This document shows, in pieces, positions 10,811-22,222 of a stretch of DNA of 64,000 bases (position 1 is the first letter of the stretch; each line of letters starts with the position of its first letter). The position numbers and the translations under genes are program-made. The notes beneath the pieces are model-generated. The model did no database searches. It worked only from the letters and a program-made list of their open reading frames with translations, and was not told the origin of the DNA. The stretch spans positions 124,001-188,000 of the forward strand of contig JALPQD010000233.1 of NCBI GenBank assembly GCA_023101885.1. The letters are read 5' to 3'. The DNA comes from Typhlomys cinereus (Eukaryota; Chordata; Mammalia; Rodentia; Platacanthomyidae).

Positions 10811-10905
10811 ATAGGATTGCCTATGTCGCCATGGATGACTTTGAAATACTAATCCTTCTGTCTTCTTCCCAAGTGTTGGCATTATAGGCACGTGTCAGGC
10901 TTGAG
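10811..10905 (-). mobile_element. B1 SINE, diverged
   Basis: On the plus strand it reads attgcctatgtcgcc ... cttcccaagtgttggcattataggc, the reverse of the B1 order. The preceding pyrimidine tract may derive from its tail. Confidence 0.7.
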
Positions 10906-11361
10906 ACAACTTTTGTAAGATAGAAAATTGATAGTTTCTTTTCATTTTTGGATATTTGACTGGGTAAATTTAACAATTAAAATAGTGCAACAAAACCCTA
11001 GAATTTGTAAGTTTGTAATCATATTCTCCTAATTGCTATAAGGAAGTGTATCTCTATATAGAAGACAAGAAATTCTGGGTCACTGGGGATATCCTGAATT
11101 GCTTTATTTGGGGCAAAGTCAAAGAACAGACACCCATTTGTCTGTGCTACATATGAAATCCAGGACATTTACTTGCTTCTGGCAAAAATGAATCCCTGAA
11201 TTATTATTAATGGATGCCTGTACCAAGAGATACTAGTAGCCCAGCAAGAACCTCCATGGTGCCCAATTGATCACTGAAATTAAAAAGGTTCACTTGCAAT
11301 GATTAAATGTCTGGCTGAAAGAGTCATCATATTTCTCTTTTTCCACTCTCTTCTGTATGAA
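10906..11361. other. Unassigned AT-rich sequence
   Basis: No repeat family or coding signal recognised. Confidence 0.4.
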
Positions 11362-11655
11362 TTTTGTAGGGTACATGTATGTGTGTCTGAAGGCCCAGGA
11401 TTGATATTAGGAATTATCCACAATTGCTTGTCTACTATAATTTTTGGGGGAGGGACATGGTCTCTATCAAACCTAGAACTCACAGACAAGGCTAATCTGG
11501 CTAGTTATGTTGCTCTGAAGAATCTTCTTCTCTGCCTTCTAAGGCTAATATTATCCAAACCCATCTGGTATTCAATATGGGTTCTGGGGATCTGAATTCA
11601 AGTCTTCTTGATTGTACTGCAAGCACTTTAGTCATTAAGCCATCTCCTCAACTCC
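11362..11655 (-). mobile_element. Diverged tRNA-derived SINE
   Basis: The right end reads ggggatctgaattcaagtc ... gtcattaagccatctcctc, the reverse of a B2/B3-superfamily head. The left side has a degenerate GT tail and the gatattaggaattatcc body block. Confidence 0.68.
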
Positions 11656-12827
11656 ATTTTTTTAAAAATCTGTTATTCATGAATCCTAATCAACAAAGTA
11701 GGAAACAAGAGCAAGACAGCCTGAGGTCTGAAATGGGAGGTGCCAGGATCTACAGGGTGACTTCCAATTACACCTTATTAATATCCCAGCTGCTTTCTTT
11801 GAAATGATTGTTCTAATACGATTTGCATCATAGGGTCATCAATAACTTAAAAGTTATGTGACAGAGAAAAATTTCTAATTATCAGTGAACCCAATTCTGA
11901 CTGTAAGGTTTAGTGCAAGAAGGGATTTATAGACATTCTTCTTTCATCAGCTAAAATCATAGCTGTGTATTGTCCAGCCCAGCAGTTTCTGTGCTGCAAG
12001 TCTTTTGTCTGTTTCTTTCAGTGTGGCCTTCTGGAGTGTACAAAGCTGTCTCCTTGGCACCTGATCATCCAGTTCACTCTAATTCTCTAGGCCCCAATGG
12101 ACACACATTACCTTACTTCTATTCTTCCCTCTCTGGCCTTTATTCTTTCTGGCCCTCAGTGAAAAAAAGGAGTCCCTTAGTTTCTTGCCTTTGGTCTCTC
12201 CAAGTATCAGTGACTTCTCAATTTGTCTCTACTTGGTTGGTCTTTACCAAAAAATCTCACTGAGCAACTCACCTTCTACCTGTCTCTTAAGTAGCCTCAC
12301 CTGGGTTGTTACACTAGAAAAAGCATTTTTTTTTAAAAGTAGAGCACATTTGTAATTAAAAGTGGGTGATAATAATGATTATTATTGTAGTTTTGTAGAT
12401 TCTAGATTTTGATTTCAATTTGTCTAATTCACAGTTTTTTGGTCAGCAAAATTTCTGGCATTTCTTTCTGAGTAGATGTTCGTCTTGATTATCTAGCTTT
12501 TCATTGCCTGTGGATTCTCAGGGACCTGCCTGTGTCCAGGGAAATGTAACTATTGCTGTTGAATAGCTGTTATAGTTAAATAGTTGTTTAGTTCTTCAGC
12601 TTGGGCTGCAGTCTATGATACTCAAGACATCTATCTGCTTCTTTTTAAAAACCTAAACCAACAACAATTGCTTATGTTTTCTCCATCATCTGAACTTACA
12701 GACTATGCAGGATGGTATGGTGAACATGAAGAAACACAGACTCAGTGGAATAGATTGTTGGTTACTGAGAACGAGGGATAATGTCCAGATACTTTCAGTA
12801 GAATTGTGCAAGATCCAGATAGAGCCA
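11656..12827. other. Unassigned sequence
   Basis: No repeat family or coding signal recognised over about 1.2 kb. A 97-codon frame at 11970-12263 is Ser/Leu-rich without a recognisable domain. Confidence 0.4.
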
Positions 12828-12952
12828 GACATGGGTAACACATGTAACCCAGCATGCAGACACTCCAGATGCTGAGACAGGGATTGGGGAGGTCATGAGC
12901 ATGGGCTATACAGCAAGACCCTGTCTCATAAACTGAAACCAACAAGCAAACA
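12828..12952 (+). mobile_element. Old B1/proto-B1-like SINE
   Basis: The order aacccagcatgcagacact, gctgagacagggattgggg, gggctatacagcaagacc, ctgtctcataaactgaaacc follows B1, with an A-rich tail. Highly diverged. Confidence 0.7.
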
Positions 12953-13065
12953 AAAGCACTATGTTGCATCTACACGTCCTTTTTTATTCATGGGGATCTA
13001 CCAAGAATTTCAAATAAGTGCTGGAAAGGGCTTTTCTTATTTCATATAAATTACAGGAAAGTCCA

Positions 13066-13265
13066 GCAAGTTGACTTAGCTGGTAAAAATGTTTGCTATG
13101 CAAACCTGATGACCCAAGATTGATCCTTGGAGCCCATGTAAAGTGGAAGGAGAGAACTGACTTTTTAGTGTTGTCCTCTGACTTCCATACATGTGCCATG
13201 GAATGTAAGTACCCCCTCTCTTACACACACACACATATACACACACACACACCAAAAAAAATAAA
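13066..13265 (+). mobile_element. B3-like SINE with CA tail
   Basis: Head gttgacttagctggtaaaaa, then cctgatgacccaagattgat, gtggaaggagagaactgac and gttgtcctctgacttcc, ending in an imperfect (CA)n and A-rich tail at 13225-13265. Confidence 0.85.
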
Positions 13266-13617
13266 AAAGTAGATTCCAGGAATTCTTTGATGTTTCCAGC
13301 ACAATACGAAATTGACTTTGCTTAGCCAATTTCGTGTTTCTGCATATGATTTTGAGTCTAGATCAAAAGAGATAAAGAAACAAGGAGCACTGTGAAATAT
13401 TTTAAAGATTACATCATTAGCATCAAGTCCAGAAAGCACATTTGGTTCCAGTCAATTTACATTGTTAATAAGAGGGAGGCAGAAGATCCACAGAAAGATG
13501 TGGGAAAACTCAAACTGGGAAGAAGGCAGAAAAAATTCTATCAGTGTCAACTATGGGATTCTGTCAGTCTATGATGTAAAGTGTTAACTGTCTATGGTCA
13601 CCTGTCAAGAAGTACCC
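13266..13617. other. Unassigned sequence
   Basis: No repeat family or coding signal recognised. Confidence 0.4.
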
Positions 13618-14225
13618 AGTGATATGGTTTAGGAGACTGTACATAAAACTGATGACTCATTTGTGGAAGAGGGGACGGTAAGATTGTAAGAGCAAAAGGA
13701 TGGAAGGAGCAATGATTTGCAAGATACTCCACACAAGTTAGGGCCGAAGCAATCATAATTGGACTTTGCATGCCCTGCGCAATGTCCAACACACTATTGA
13801 CCTCACAAAGTCTAGCATCTGATAAAGGCAACAAGATCCTTGGAGGCAAGGGATTGGCAGCCACAGTAGTGTTCCTATGCTTAAGGGGAACACGGGAAAG
13901 GGTTCAGGGAAATGCCACTGGGTCCTTGTACGTCATCGGAGAGGAGGGCCCAGAGGAGAGTCAGGCATGCACAAGAAAGGACTCTCTGGGAATTGGGGCA
14001 GGAGGCACGGGGGGGATGGGGCGGGAGGGGTGAGGGGAGGGAGAGAAGGGGTTTGGGGGGGAGGAGGGAGGGAGGGAACTGGTGTACCTATTAAGTTTGT
14101 ATGAGCTGAAATAATAATAAAAATGTATTAAAAAAACTGATGACTTGAATTCAGTTCTAGAAGTTTCATGGTGGAAGGTGGTAACGGATTTCCAGAAATT
14201 GTCCTTTGACCTCTGGATACAGAGG
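13618..14225 (+). mobile_element. B3-like SINE split by an L1 insertion
   Basis: The SINE head (about 13618-13657, ending actgatgact) continues after the L1 at 14133 with gacttgaattcagttctag, then gtggaaggtggtaac and gtcctttgacctctgg. Removing 13658-14132 restores a collinear SINE. Confidence 0.75.
13658..14132 (+). mobile_element. 5'-truncated young L1 (3' UTR only)
   Basis: Contains about 475 bp of L1 3' UTR in sense orientation, the G-rich polypurine tract (13995-14085), the end motif taagtttgtatgagc, and an A-rich tail with AATAAA-like hexamers. An exact 13-bp duplication, aaaactgatgact, flanks it at 13645-13657 and 14133-14145. Confidence 0.95.
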
Positions 14226-15557
14226 TCAGATGCTATAGAAGATGTTCCTATTGAATTTGTAGGGAAAAGAGAAAACTGTCCTTTGCCCTTTGAAATTTTG
14301 TAGAATGAACTGACAATAAGCAGATTAAATAGAAGAGATGCATAGTAAGAATTTTAAGGAGTGTGATCACTCACATATCACATAACTAAATGAAGTCTGG
14401 ATATTTACGCTTTTTCTTAGGGGTGAAGGGTAGGTGAGGAAGGGCAATACGATTATTTGAGGGATACCAAATGCCTTCAGGTGGACGGATGTGCTCAAAA
14501 CTTCGACAGTAGTTAGTGATTCTGTTTGGGAGTTGAAAAAGCCTAGGACAGGGCCTATCACTTGTGATAAATTCTGTCCAGGAATGGATTCATTTTTCAT
14601 CATTCTTCATAACCTGAAGATATGTGCTTAAGTGATGATAGCTCAGAGAAGAGACTAATGGTAACAATTTTTCTGGAGGGTCTCATGTTGGCAGAGCATG
14701 GAATACTGAGGTTTTCTAAAAGTCTTTAAAAACATTGGAAGACCAGCATGTCATATTTTGGGGATTTTTCTGGGCTTTCCTTCTAAGGTACTGCTGATGC
14801 ACAACAGTGTGAAGGCTTGTGAAATGCATGATTAATGGGTGGAATTAAAAAGTCTTATTAGAAAACCTAAGAAAAGAGAATAAGTCCAAACATACATTCT
14901 CAGCTTAAGGTAGGGACTTACCTTCTTGACTTTCTATGACCTTATTAAAACAAAACGAAGCCAAGCCAAACCAAAACAGCAGCAACCACAAACTTCTTAC
15001 CACTCAAAACTGAAGGAGCTCAACAATTGTGTCAACTTCTGAATTGCAACTGTAATGGAAACTAAACTTTTGTAGCATCAAACATATTCTATTACTAACA
15101 TGATTCACCTTATACACACCTTGATATGACCGAAACAAAGGTGTCATGAAAAAGTGCTCACCAGTAGTATAAAGCGTTTTTGGTGTCTTGGTTCTCTGGG
15201 ATTTAAAATTTCTGCTTGCAAAAGAATGAATCCAGTGGAAAAGCCAGCTGACGGAAAAAAATTAGGATGAAGAACCCCAAGTCCCAGAGACACAATGGAC
15301 CCCTAGATACCTAATCATAGTTCCCAGCCAAGGGAGCTATGTTTCACATTGGTGGAGGAAGTGGATTTGCTTTTGCTTGAAGACTTTGAAGCTCTGTTGC
15401 TATGCAATACCAGTTCTCAGGTTTTAACCATCTGTCACCCAAATCCCGACAAACTCACCTAATATGATCCCTAACCTGTCACCATGTTTCGATCTCAGCT
15501 ATACCAAAAGGCTGATGGTAGGTTAACCTAGGAGAGACGAGGCAGGACAAAGGGTAG
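14226..15557. other. Unassigned AT-rich sequence
   Basis: About 1.3 kb without a repeat family or coding signal that I recognise. It has a short A-rich patch at 14945-14990. Confidence 0.4.
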
Positions 15558-15573
15558 AGGACTCAGTTAATTT

Positions 15574-15822
15574 TTTAAAAATATTTTTTTATCTATTTTG
15601 CATATGCATGTGTGTACGACCAAGAGTGACTTTGGGAATCATCCTGGATTGCTTCTACTTCCTTTTGCTTCACTCTGGGATTTCCCAGGCTTTGGCCACT
15701 AGGGCCTGAAATGCGGGCTGAGGCCCCTTCCCCCTGGAGTTTTTACGTGATAGCTGGGTACCAAACTTAGGAACTTCTGCTTGTGAGGCAGGGTCTTAAC
15801 CCCTGAACCATCTCTCTACCCC
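15574..15822 (-). mobile_element. Type-A SINE with 16-bp target duplication
   Basis: Flanked by exact aggactcagttaattt at 15558-15573 and 15823-15838. Shows the type-A blocks: short tail, gactttgggaatcatcctgg, gggatttcccaggctttggc, and the head complement aaccatctctc. Confidence 0.93.
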
Positions 15823-15838
15823 AGGACTCAGTTAATTT

Positions 15839-16399
15839 ATATCTTCAAACTTCCAGAAAGCAGAGGAGGAAATGCATTCCAATGGATTCCTCCCACTAAG
15901 GAGGGAGGAATCTAATTTCTATTCAGACTGAAATGCTTGACAAAGATGGACTGGCAACTAGACTAGAGTCAGTGTGGTTTTAGCAGCTGAGGATGAGACT
16001 AAGTTTTAGCTTGATCAATTGGCTTAAAAAAAGCTGGCTTTAGTGTTAGCTCACATCAAATAAAATCAATGCACTATAATCTTTTTAAGCAGATGGGAAG
16101 AATTGGAAGGTTTAAGATTGTAGGAACAGTCTTGTTATATTTAAGCTAATTGTGTCCCCTCAGGGAGGCATCTTCGTTTTGCAACTCACAGTGGACTAGC
16201 TTTTGGAGTTGCTGCCATTGAAGTGGAATCTTGGATTTCAATATCAAGATGAGGTGTTTGAAGTGGCCCCATGAAGATACTTGATTTTCACATCCAAGAT
16301 TTGCATGCTGGATCATGCAATGTGCCAGGCAGCTGCTGCCCTTTGCTGTCCTGCCACTTTAAGAAAAAGAAATCATAGCTGACACACATGGATTTTCTC
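15839..16399. other. Unassigned sequence
   Basis: No repeat family or coding signal recognised. Confidence 0.4.
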
Positions 16400-16535
16400 C
16401 TTGTGCCAATCACTGAAGCTCCACAGTGTTGCTATAAAGTGGGTGTTTTTACAAGTAGTATTTTATGGTTGAGCAAAGCAAAGCATAGGGAGATGAAGAA
16501 GTTTGCCCAGCTGCTGGATGGAGGTAATGAACGTG
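16400..16535 (+). mobile_element. MIR remnant (candidate)
   Basis: Weak collinearity with the MIR core and 3' side: ttttatggttgagcaaa ... gaagtttgcccagctgctgg. Confidence 0.5.
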
Positions 16536-16969
16536 TTTAAGTGAAATCAGTCAGACACAGAAAGAGGGTTCTGCATGCTGCCTCTCATATGTAGAAACTA
16601 CTACAGTTGATCTCCAAGAAGAGGGGATAATAGAATTGGAGACTGGGAAACTCAGAGTGAGGAAGGATGGTGGGAGGCTAACTGCTTGGTACAAAACACA
16701 ACTGGACAGGAGTAGAAAGTTCTAGTATCCTACAATACCACAGGGTGACTAGAACTTACAGCAATCTGGTATATGTTTTAGAGAAAAAGAAATTCCAGAA
16801 AGAAGAGTTTGAAGGCCTAACCATAAATGATAAATCTATTAGGAGATAAGAGTTTTAATTACTGTTTGATGATGATACATTATATACGTGATTGAATTAT
16901 CATACCTCAGATGTACCAATTAAAAACAGCAGAATGTAACTGAGTCCCCATGTCATTACAAAGTTTGAA

Positions 16970-17210
16970 GTTTGGTTAGCGTTTCAATTGATCAGGAAGT
17001 CAAGGTTAGCTTTGGCTACGTAGCAAGTTGGAAGTTAACCTGATGCATTAATTTCATTTTCCTGTTGCTGAATGAATGCAGGACCCAAATAACTTAGGGG
17101 AACAAAATATTTATTTCAACTTATGATTCTCTGTTATGTTCATGCCATGTCAGGAATCAAAGGTACCTATATGTAACCCTGTCTCAAAAAACAAAACAAT
17201 AAAATAACTT
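16970..17210 (+). mobile_element. Old B1 split by a medium-reiterated repeat
   Basis: A B1-like agtcaaggttagctttggct block lies at 16998 and the B1 end accctgtctcaaaaaacaaa at 17177. Between them (about 17050-17160) is a cctgttgctgaatgaatgc ... atttatttcaacttatga segment like the repeat at 9205. Both parts are degraded. Confidence 0.55.
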
Positions 17211-18282
17211 CACAATTCTCTCTTTAGCAACACAGCTCAAATCACTGTTTTAAATCACTATTTTAAAAAAAATAGCACAAGATCCCACAGCTGCTAAGTT
17301 GTGTGTTCAGGATTCTGACTTTGTGTAATTTGGCTCTCAGATTCAGGATAAGCCCTCCAATGATTGACATTAGTGGTGAACCATACCCAGAAGCAGATTT
17401 GTCATAAAGTCTTAAGAGCTTAAGTCCCTTTACAAGACCCTGTACTCATATGGTCCTATGATTTCATCAGTTTTGCAATAGAAACTACAACTTGCTATGT
17501 CTGTTCTTGCGATACACTCTGATCTCCTAATCTGATTTTCCACATTGTTTTGGAGGAACTGTGGACATTGGGTATCTGAGTTGGGAATTCATTTAATGTA
17601 GTGTCAGTGGGTTATGGGTTGTGGTCTGCTAACTTTCTGGTGACATAGTGTTGATAGTAGTGTCACGGTCATACCTCCCAGTTCTACTCATCTCTCACTG
17701 TCCATTGAGACTGATACAGGCAGCATGTGGCTCCAGGAGGGAATGAGACCTCAAGCAGAGCCAGAGCCTGATAAGGAGCCGGAAGCTAATCTATAGAAAC
17801 CTCTTCTTTAATCAGATGTGTATAATTAGAAGTAGATTCATTTTCCAGAGATACTTAGTTAAAAATCAAAGTTCTTGGTAATGTAGCACACATAATTAAC
17901 AGTGAACCATATACTTTTTTCTTTTTTTGAGAAGCTGTGCAAAATATTGATTATCAGTATTCACATGTTTCCAGGGCACAATTTGAGGTAATTATATATG
18001 AAGAGACATATGTGCAAGCAGAATTGTTTGCTTAGACAAGCAAGTGGAGATTTGTTTCCTCATTAGTGCCAGGGCTTGTATGAGGCAGATGACTGAACAA
18101 GTTCCCACGGTATCTACACAGCAATGGAGGAAGTAAACCACGCCTAGTGGCTGTGTTTTGGGGTCACTCATAGCAAGAATTGAAAGAAAGTGGTGGATCA
18201 AGGGGATACATGGTGTAGGAAGAGGAATCTCACAGACTAGCCAGTGAGTGGTGTTGCTTCAAAGATTACATGACTAGTGGAA
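17211..18282. other. Unassigned, possible MIR scrap at 17275-17330
   Basis: Only a weak MIR-like acaagatcccacagctgcta block is recognised. A 69-codon antisense frame at 17992-18201 has no known match. Confidence 0.35.
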
Positions 18283-18283
18283 T

Positions 18284-18312
<29 letters not shown>
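18283..18312. repeat. (CA)n microsatellite
   Basis: About 15 CA units with one CG near the end. Confidence 0.93.
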
Positions 18313-18316
<4 letters not shown>

Positions 18317-18359
18317 GACACTTGAAATACTCTGAATTCTCATGTTTCAGTATCTCTCA

Positions 18360-18530
18360 TATGTATATATATACACATATATAACTAATATATACATTAA
18401 TATATGTTATATACATTAATATATTAAAAATCACTCTGTATGTATGTGTGTATGTATATCTATGTATCTATGTATCTATATATCTATGTATGTATGTATG
18501 TATGTATGTATCTATCTATCTATCTATCGA
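18360..18530. repeat. Compound TA / TATG / TATC microsatellite
   Basis: AT-rich palindromic stretch (18360-18425), then (TATG)n and (TATC)n arrays to 18530. Likely length-polymorphic. Confidence 0.9.
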
Positions 18531-18534
18531 GAGA

Positions 18535-18640
18535 ATCTACTGTATGACCCAGGCTGCCCTTTATCTACAGATTCTTCTATCTCCACCTTCTATTGTACTT
18601 TTATTTTTAGGCACAGCCCACCATATCTGATAAAGAAATT
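18535..18640 (-). mobile_element. B1 fragment
   Basis: Reads tgacccaggctgccctttat then ctccaccttctattgtac and ggcacagcccaccatatctg, the reverse order of B1. Confidence 0.6.
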
Positions 18641-18711
18641 CATTGCAAGTTTTCTTAAATACAGCTGCAATTCTGAAACTTTAATAAAAAGTCCTCTCAG
18701 CTCTGTTTCAG

Positions 18712-18870
18712 TTGGCATATCATTTCTGTTGCTGTAGTGAAGTATCTGAGATTGATGGCTTAATGGAGAAAAGGTTTATATAGCTTTGTTTTGGAGGCTG
18801 AAAGTTAGGATCAGATGGTTCTATCTGTTCTGCTTCTGGTAAGTTCCTGGTGACAGATAGCATCACAAAA
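18712..18870 (+). mobile_element. Medium-reiterated repeat fragment
   Basis: Contains tggcatatcatttctgttgc, agtgaagtatctgag and a tttatatagctttgttttgg block, the start of the same repeat type as 9205-9600. Truncated. Confidence 0.5.
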
Positions 18871-20360
18871 CATAATTTAAAGAGATTACATAGCCAAAAC
18901 ATTGGGGAAAATTTATTAAAGAAATGGGTCAGACATTCAAATCACTTTTAACTTTTTGATGTTTGTAGTATTCCTTAGCTTTCTGAAAAGTAACTGCAAT
19001 TTGTTTAAATTATGTTTACTATTAGTGATTAAAATTTTTTTTCATTAAGAGTCTATGCAAATTTTCTAAGCTGAGGCTCCACTACATTTGGACCTGTCCT
19101 TGTGTATGTCACGTTTGGGACTGTCCAAGGCCTGGGGCTTGGGCCAGGAGGACACATTTGACTACTAGATCCATAGACAGCTGGAATGCTTAGCAGTGCT
19201 CACAACTCTGTACCAGGAGAAAATGGCACCGCTGAGTAGCTGAACATTTCTGCCACAGCACCTGAGACTCTGCCAACACCATAGAAATTTGTTTTGGGTA
19301 GATCAACTAAAAATCTGCCTGGCATTTTCAGTGTTATTTTTTTAAATTCAGGAGCACATGTGCTCTAAACCTCCCCCAAGTCACAATTGCAGCTTTAAAA
19401 CACAGGTTGTTTGTTCCTGGCTGTGTGGGGGTGCATTAGTTAACACACAGGCATAGGCACACAAATCTTTCTGTGTGTAATTTCGTTGGACTCTGTTTTA
19501 CTTTGTATGCAAATACATTTTAGCTCAAGCATATTTTTGCTATTTGTGCTTAGTATCATGTAAAAGTACATTGAAAGCTCTTTGTGATGCTTTGTCTTTG
19601 ATAATTGGATGAATCAAAACATAGGTACTCCTTTTCCAGTTTCTAAGATTCATAATTTATCTTTATCCGTCTTTAATTTTCTTCATCGATTATGAGTTTC
19701 TTCTGTGACTGGTTTAATTCTAAACTTGTGTTGAGTTTGTTTTATGAAAATATATCTCACAGGAAAAGAAATGAAAGCATGATCACGTTACTTTATGTCT
19801 CTTACGTTTTATGGCCCTCAAATATCCTGTTTTTTCTTTTAACTAAAATAATTGACAGGCAGCTAGTCATACTTGCCTATAAGTTGTCTTCTTCCTAGGA
19901 TTTATGGAAGTCAAGATTATAACAGTATATTATTTTTGGAGTATCAGTATTCATAGTACAAGGGCAATGAATACTTTTTTACTACAATAGGAATAAAATC
20001 AACAACATGTGATTTAGTGAACAAATGTATTTATAATACTTGATAATGAGTTTTGTCTTTCTAAGCATATCTTCCATATAGATAGGACAGATATGAATTG
20101 CTAGATGATATAAAGTCTGGCTACTTTCTTAGTAGATTTTACAAATGAAAATAGTGATTTCACTAGTGGATTTATGATTTATTTGACAAATTGAATGTCC
20201 AGATTTTCTTTTAAGAGTCACTTGTGTTATTGCAAACTAGAAAACTTTTGACAAGAAAGAAAAGACAGGGTGGTTGCATTATGCAAAGATAAGGATTAAC
20301 ATGATGTTAATATTTTAGTTTTTAAAACAGTACTAGAATTAGAGAAAAATTGAGAAGATA
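18871..20360. other. Unassigned AT-rich sequence
   Basis: About 1.5 kb with no recognised repeat or coding signal. It is one of the longer apparently unique stretches, so a reasonable place to look for conserved non-coding sequence. Confidence 0.4.
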
Positions 20361-20373
20361 CTATAAGGTTCTT

Positions 20374-20475
20374 TTTTTTTTCTTATCAGCTATTTATTTT
20401 GGTTTTGATCTTTATTCCTTATGTTAATAGCACACATTACAAAATTGCAAATATTTGTGTTTATCTTTTTTTTTT
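20374..20475 (-). other. 3'-transduced segment of L1-b between two poly(A) tails
   Basis: On the minus strand the L1-b 3' UTR ends in a run of A (20466-20475). About 84 bases of non-L1 sequence follow, then a second A run (20372-20380) that abuts the target duplication. AATAAA hexamers lie at 20393-20398 and 20411-20416, about 13 and 31 bases before the second tail. This is the signature of readthrough of the weak L1 poly(A) site and use of a downstream one. Confidence 0.88.
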
Positions 20476-20821
20476 ATTTCAGCTCATACAAACTTATTAG
20501 GTACACCAGTTCCCTCCCTTCCTCCTCCTCCCCCCGTACCCCCTGTTCCCCCTCCCCATCCCCCAGTGCCTCCTGCCCCAATTCCCAGAGAGTCCTTTCT
20601 TGTGCATGTCTGATTTTCCTCTGGGCCCTCCTCTCCAATGACGTACAAGGACCCAGTGGCCTTTCCCTGAACCCTTTCCCGTGTTCCCGACTTTGTGAGG
20701 TCAACAGTGTGTTGGACAATGCGCAGGGCATGCAAAGTCCAATTATGATTGCTTCAGCCCTAACTAGTATAGAGTATCTTATATATCATTGCTCCTCCCA
20801 TCCTTTTGCTCTTACACTCTT
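20476..20821 (-). mobile_element. L1-b 3' end (left part, before the L1-a insertion)
   Basis: L1 3' UTR from the end motif through the polypurine tract to the tgctcttacactctt site, where L1-a inserted. Continuous with 27110 onward after removing L1-a. Confidence 0.93.
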
Positions 20822-21870
20822 TTTTTTTATTAAAAATTTAATTATACATTTTAAAATTTTTTACCAGTTCCCTCCCTCCCCCCTCCTCCCCCTCCCTTTC
20901 CCCCAGTGCCTCCCCCCCAATTCCCAGAGAGTCCTTTATTGTGTACGCCTAACTCTCCACTGGGTCCTCCTCTCCGATGACATATAAGGACCCAGTGGCA
21001 TTTCCATAAGCCCTTTCTCTTGTTCCCCTTAAGCATAAGATCACTACTATGGCTGTCAATCCCTTGCCTCCAGGGGTCTCGGTGCCCTTAACAGATGCTA
21101 GACTTTATGAGGGCAACAGTGCACTGGACATTGCGCAGGGCATGCAAAGTCCCATTATGATTGCTTTGGCCCCAACTATTGTTGAGAATCTTGCAAATCG
21201 TTGCTCCTCCCATCCTTTTGCTCTTACAATCTTACCGCCCCCTCTTCCGCAAATGTCCCTGAGCTCCAGGATGGGGAGAGATTAGGCTGTCCTAGTTCTA
21301 TGTGATTGATATAGAGTCTCTGAAGTTCTGGATTGTGGTTTGTTGATTTTCTTTTGCAGTTTTGCTGCTCCTGCAATTCCCTTCACTCCATTCTGCTGGG
21401 CACTGTATGTCACCCCTGGCCAGAGACAAAAAGCTGTTAAACTGGAGTCTTGTTGTAATAGCACATTCAAGGGTAGATGTAATAAGAGTAGGAAACCTCA
21501 CTGAGGGAGGGGTCCATCACCCATTTGCAAAATGATTACTTTTTATCTGCTAGACTATATGCCCTCCCCTTCTGGTGAGATCAGGAAAGAACGTCTGTGA
21601 ACTTAACCAGGTTTCTCATTACTTACTTGCAGACCTTGATGGAGGCCTATTTTCTCTGCTGTAACATGGTCTCCTCTCTCCTTGTTTCTGGTGTGGCCCT
21701 CCTAACCCATCTCTCTTGTTCATAATCCTTGCAATTACTGTGTTACATAGGTGTACTTTTGAGTGTCTCAATGTGGGCTGGGTGAGTTTGGTACTAGGAG
21801 CCACCTATTAGGGAGTACATACGGCGCTTAATTTTCTGGGTTTGGGATACTTCACTTAATATAATTGTTT
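20822..21870 (-). other. L1-a 3' UTR with polypurine tract
   Basis: About 1 kb between the ORF2 end and the tail. At 20865-20935 the minus strand is a G-rich polypurine run with several GGG blocks, able in principle to form a G-quadruplex, as is known for mammalian L1 3' UTRs. Nearly every truncated L1 copy in the window contains this segment. Confidence 0.85.
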
Positions 21871-22222
21871 CTAATGACATCCATTTCCCAGCAAATTCAG
21901 TAATTCATCATTTTTGATGGCTGAGTAGTACTCCATTGTATAGATGTACCACCATTTCCTTATCCACTCGTCAACTGTTGGACATTTAGGTTGATTCCAT
22001 GACTTTGCTATTGTAAACAGTGGTGCTATGAACATAGTCGAGCTTGTGCTATCGAGGCGAACCTCTGCTGCATGGGGGGTTATTCCCAAAAGTGGGATAG
22101 CAGGGTCATATGGCATTTCAATCTTTAATTTCTTTAAGAATCTCCAGACGGCTCGCCAGAGTGGCTGTATGAGCCTGCATTCCCACCAACAATGTAGAGA
22201 GTTCCCCTCTCTCCACATCCTC
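21871..22222 (-). pseudogene. L1-a ORF2 C-terminal segment, out of frame
   Basis: The frame at 21871-22218 carries the L1 ORF2 C-terminal landmarks NSLHCWWE, LKKLKIEMPYDPAIPLLGI, PTVDEWIRKWWYIYTMEYYSAIKN. It is separated from the main ORF2 frame by the stop at 22223 and by a one-base deletion in the zinc knuckle. It would not be translated as part of ORF2p. Confidence 0.88.

Noticed and set aside
20476..21290. Two tandem L1 3' ends as a single L1 with duplicated 3' UTR
   Set aside because: The 15-bp duplication at 20807-20821 and 27110-27124 shows that the second is a separate L1 inserted in the first.
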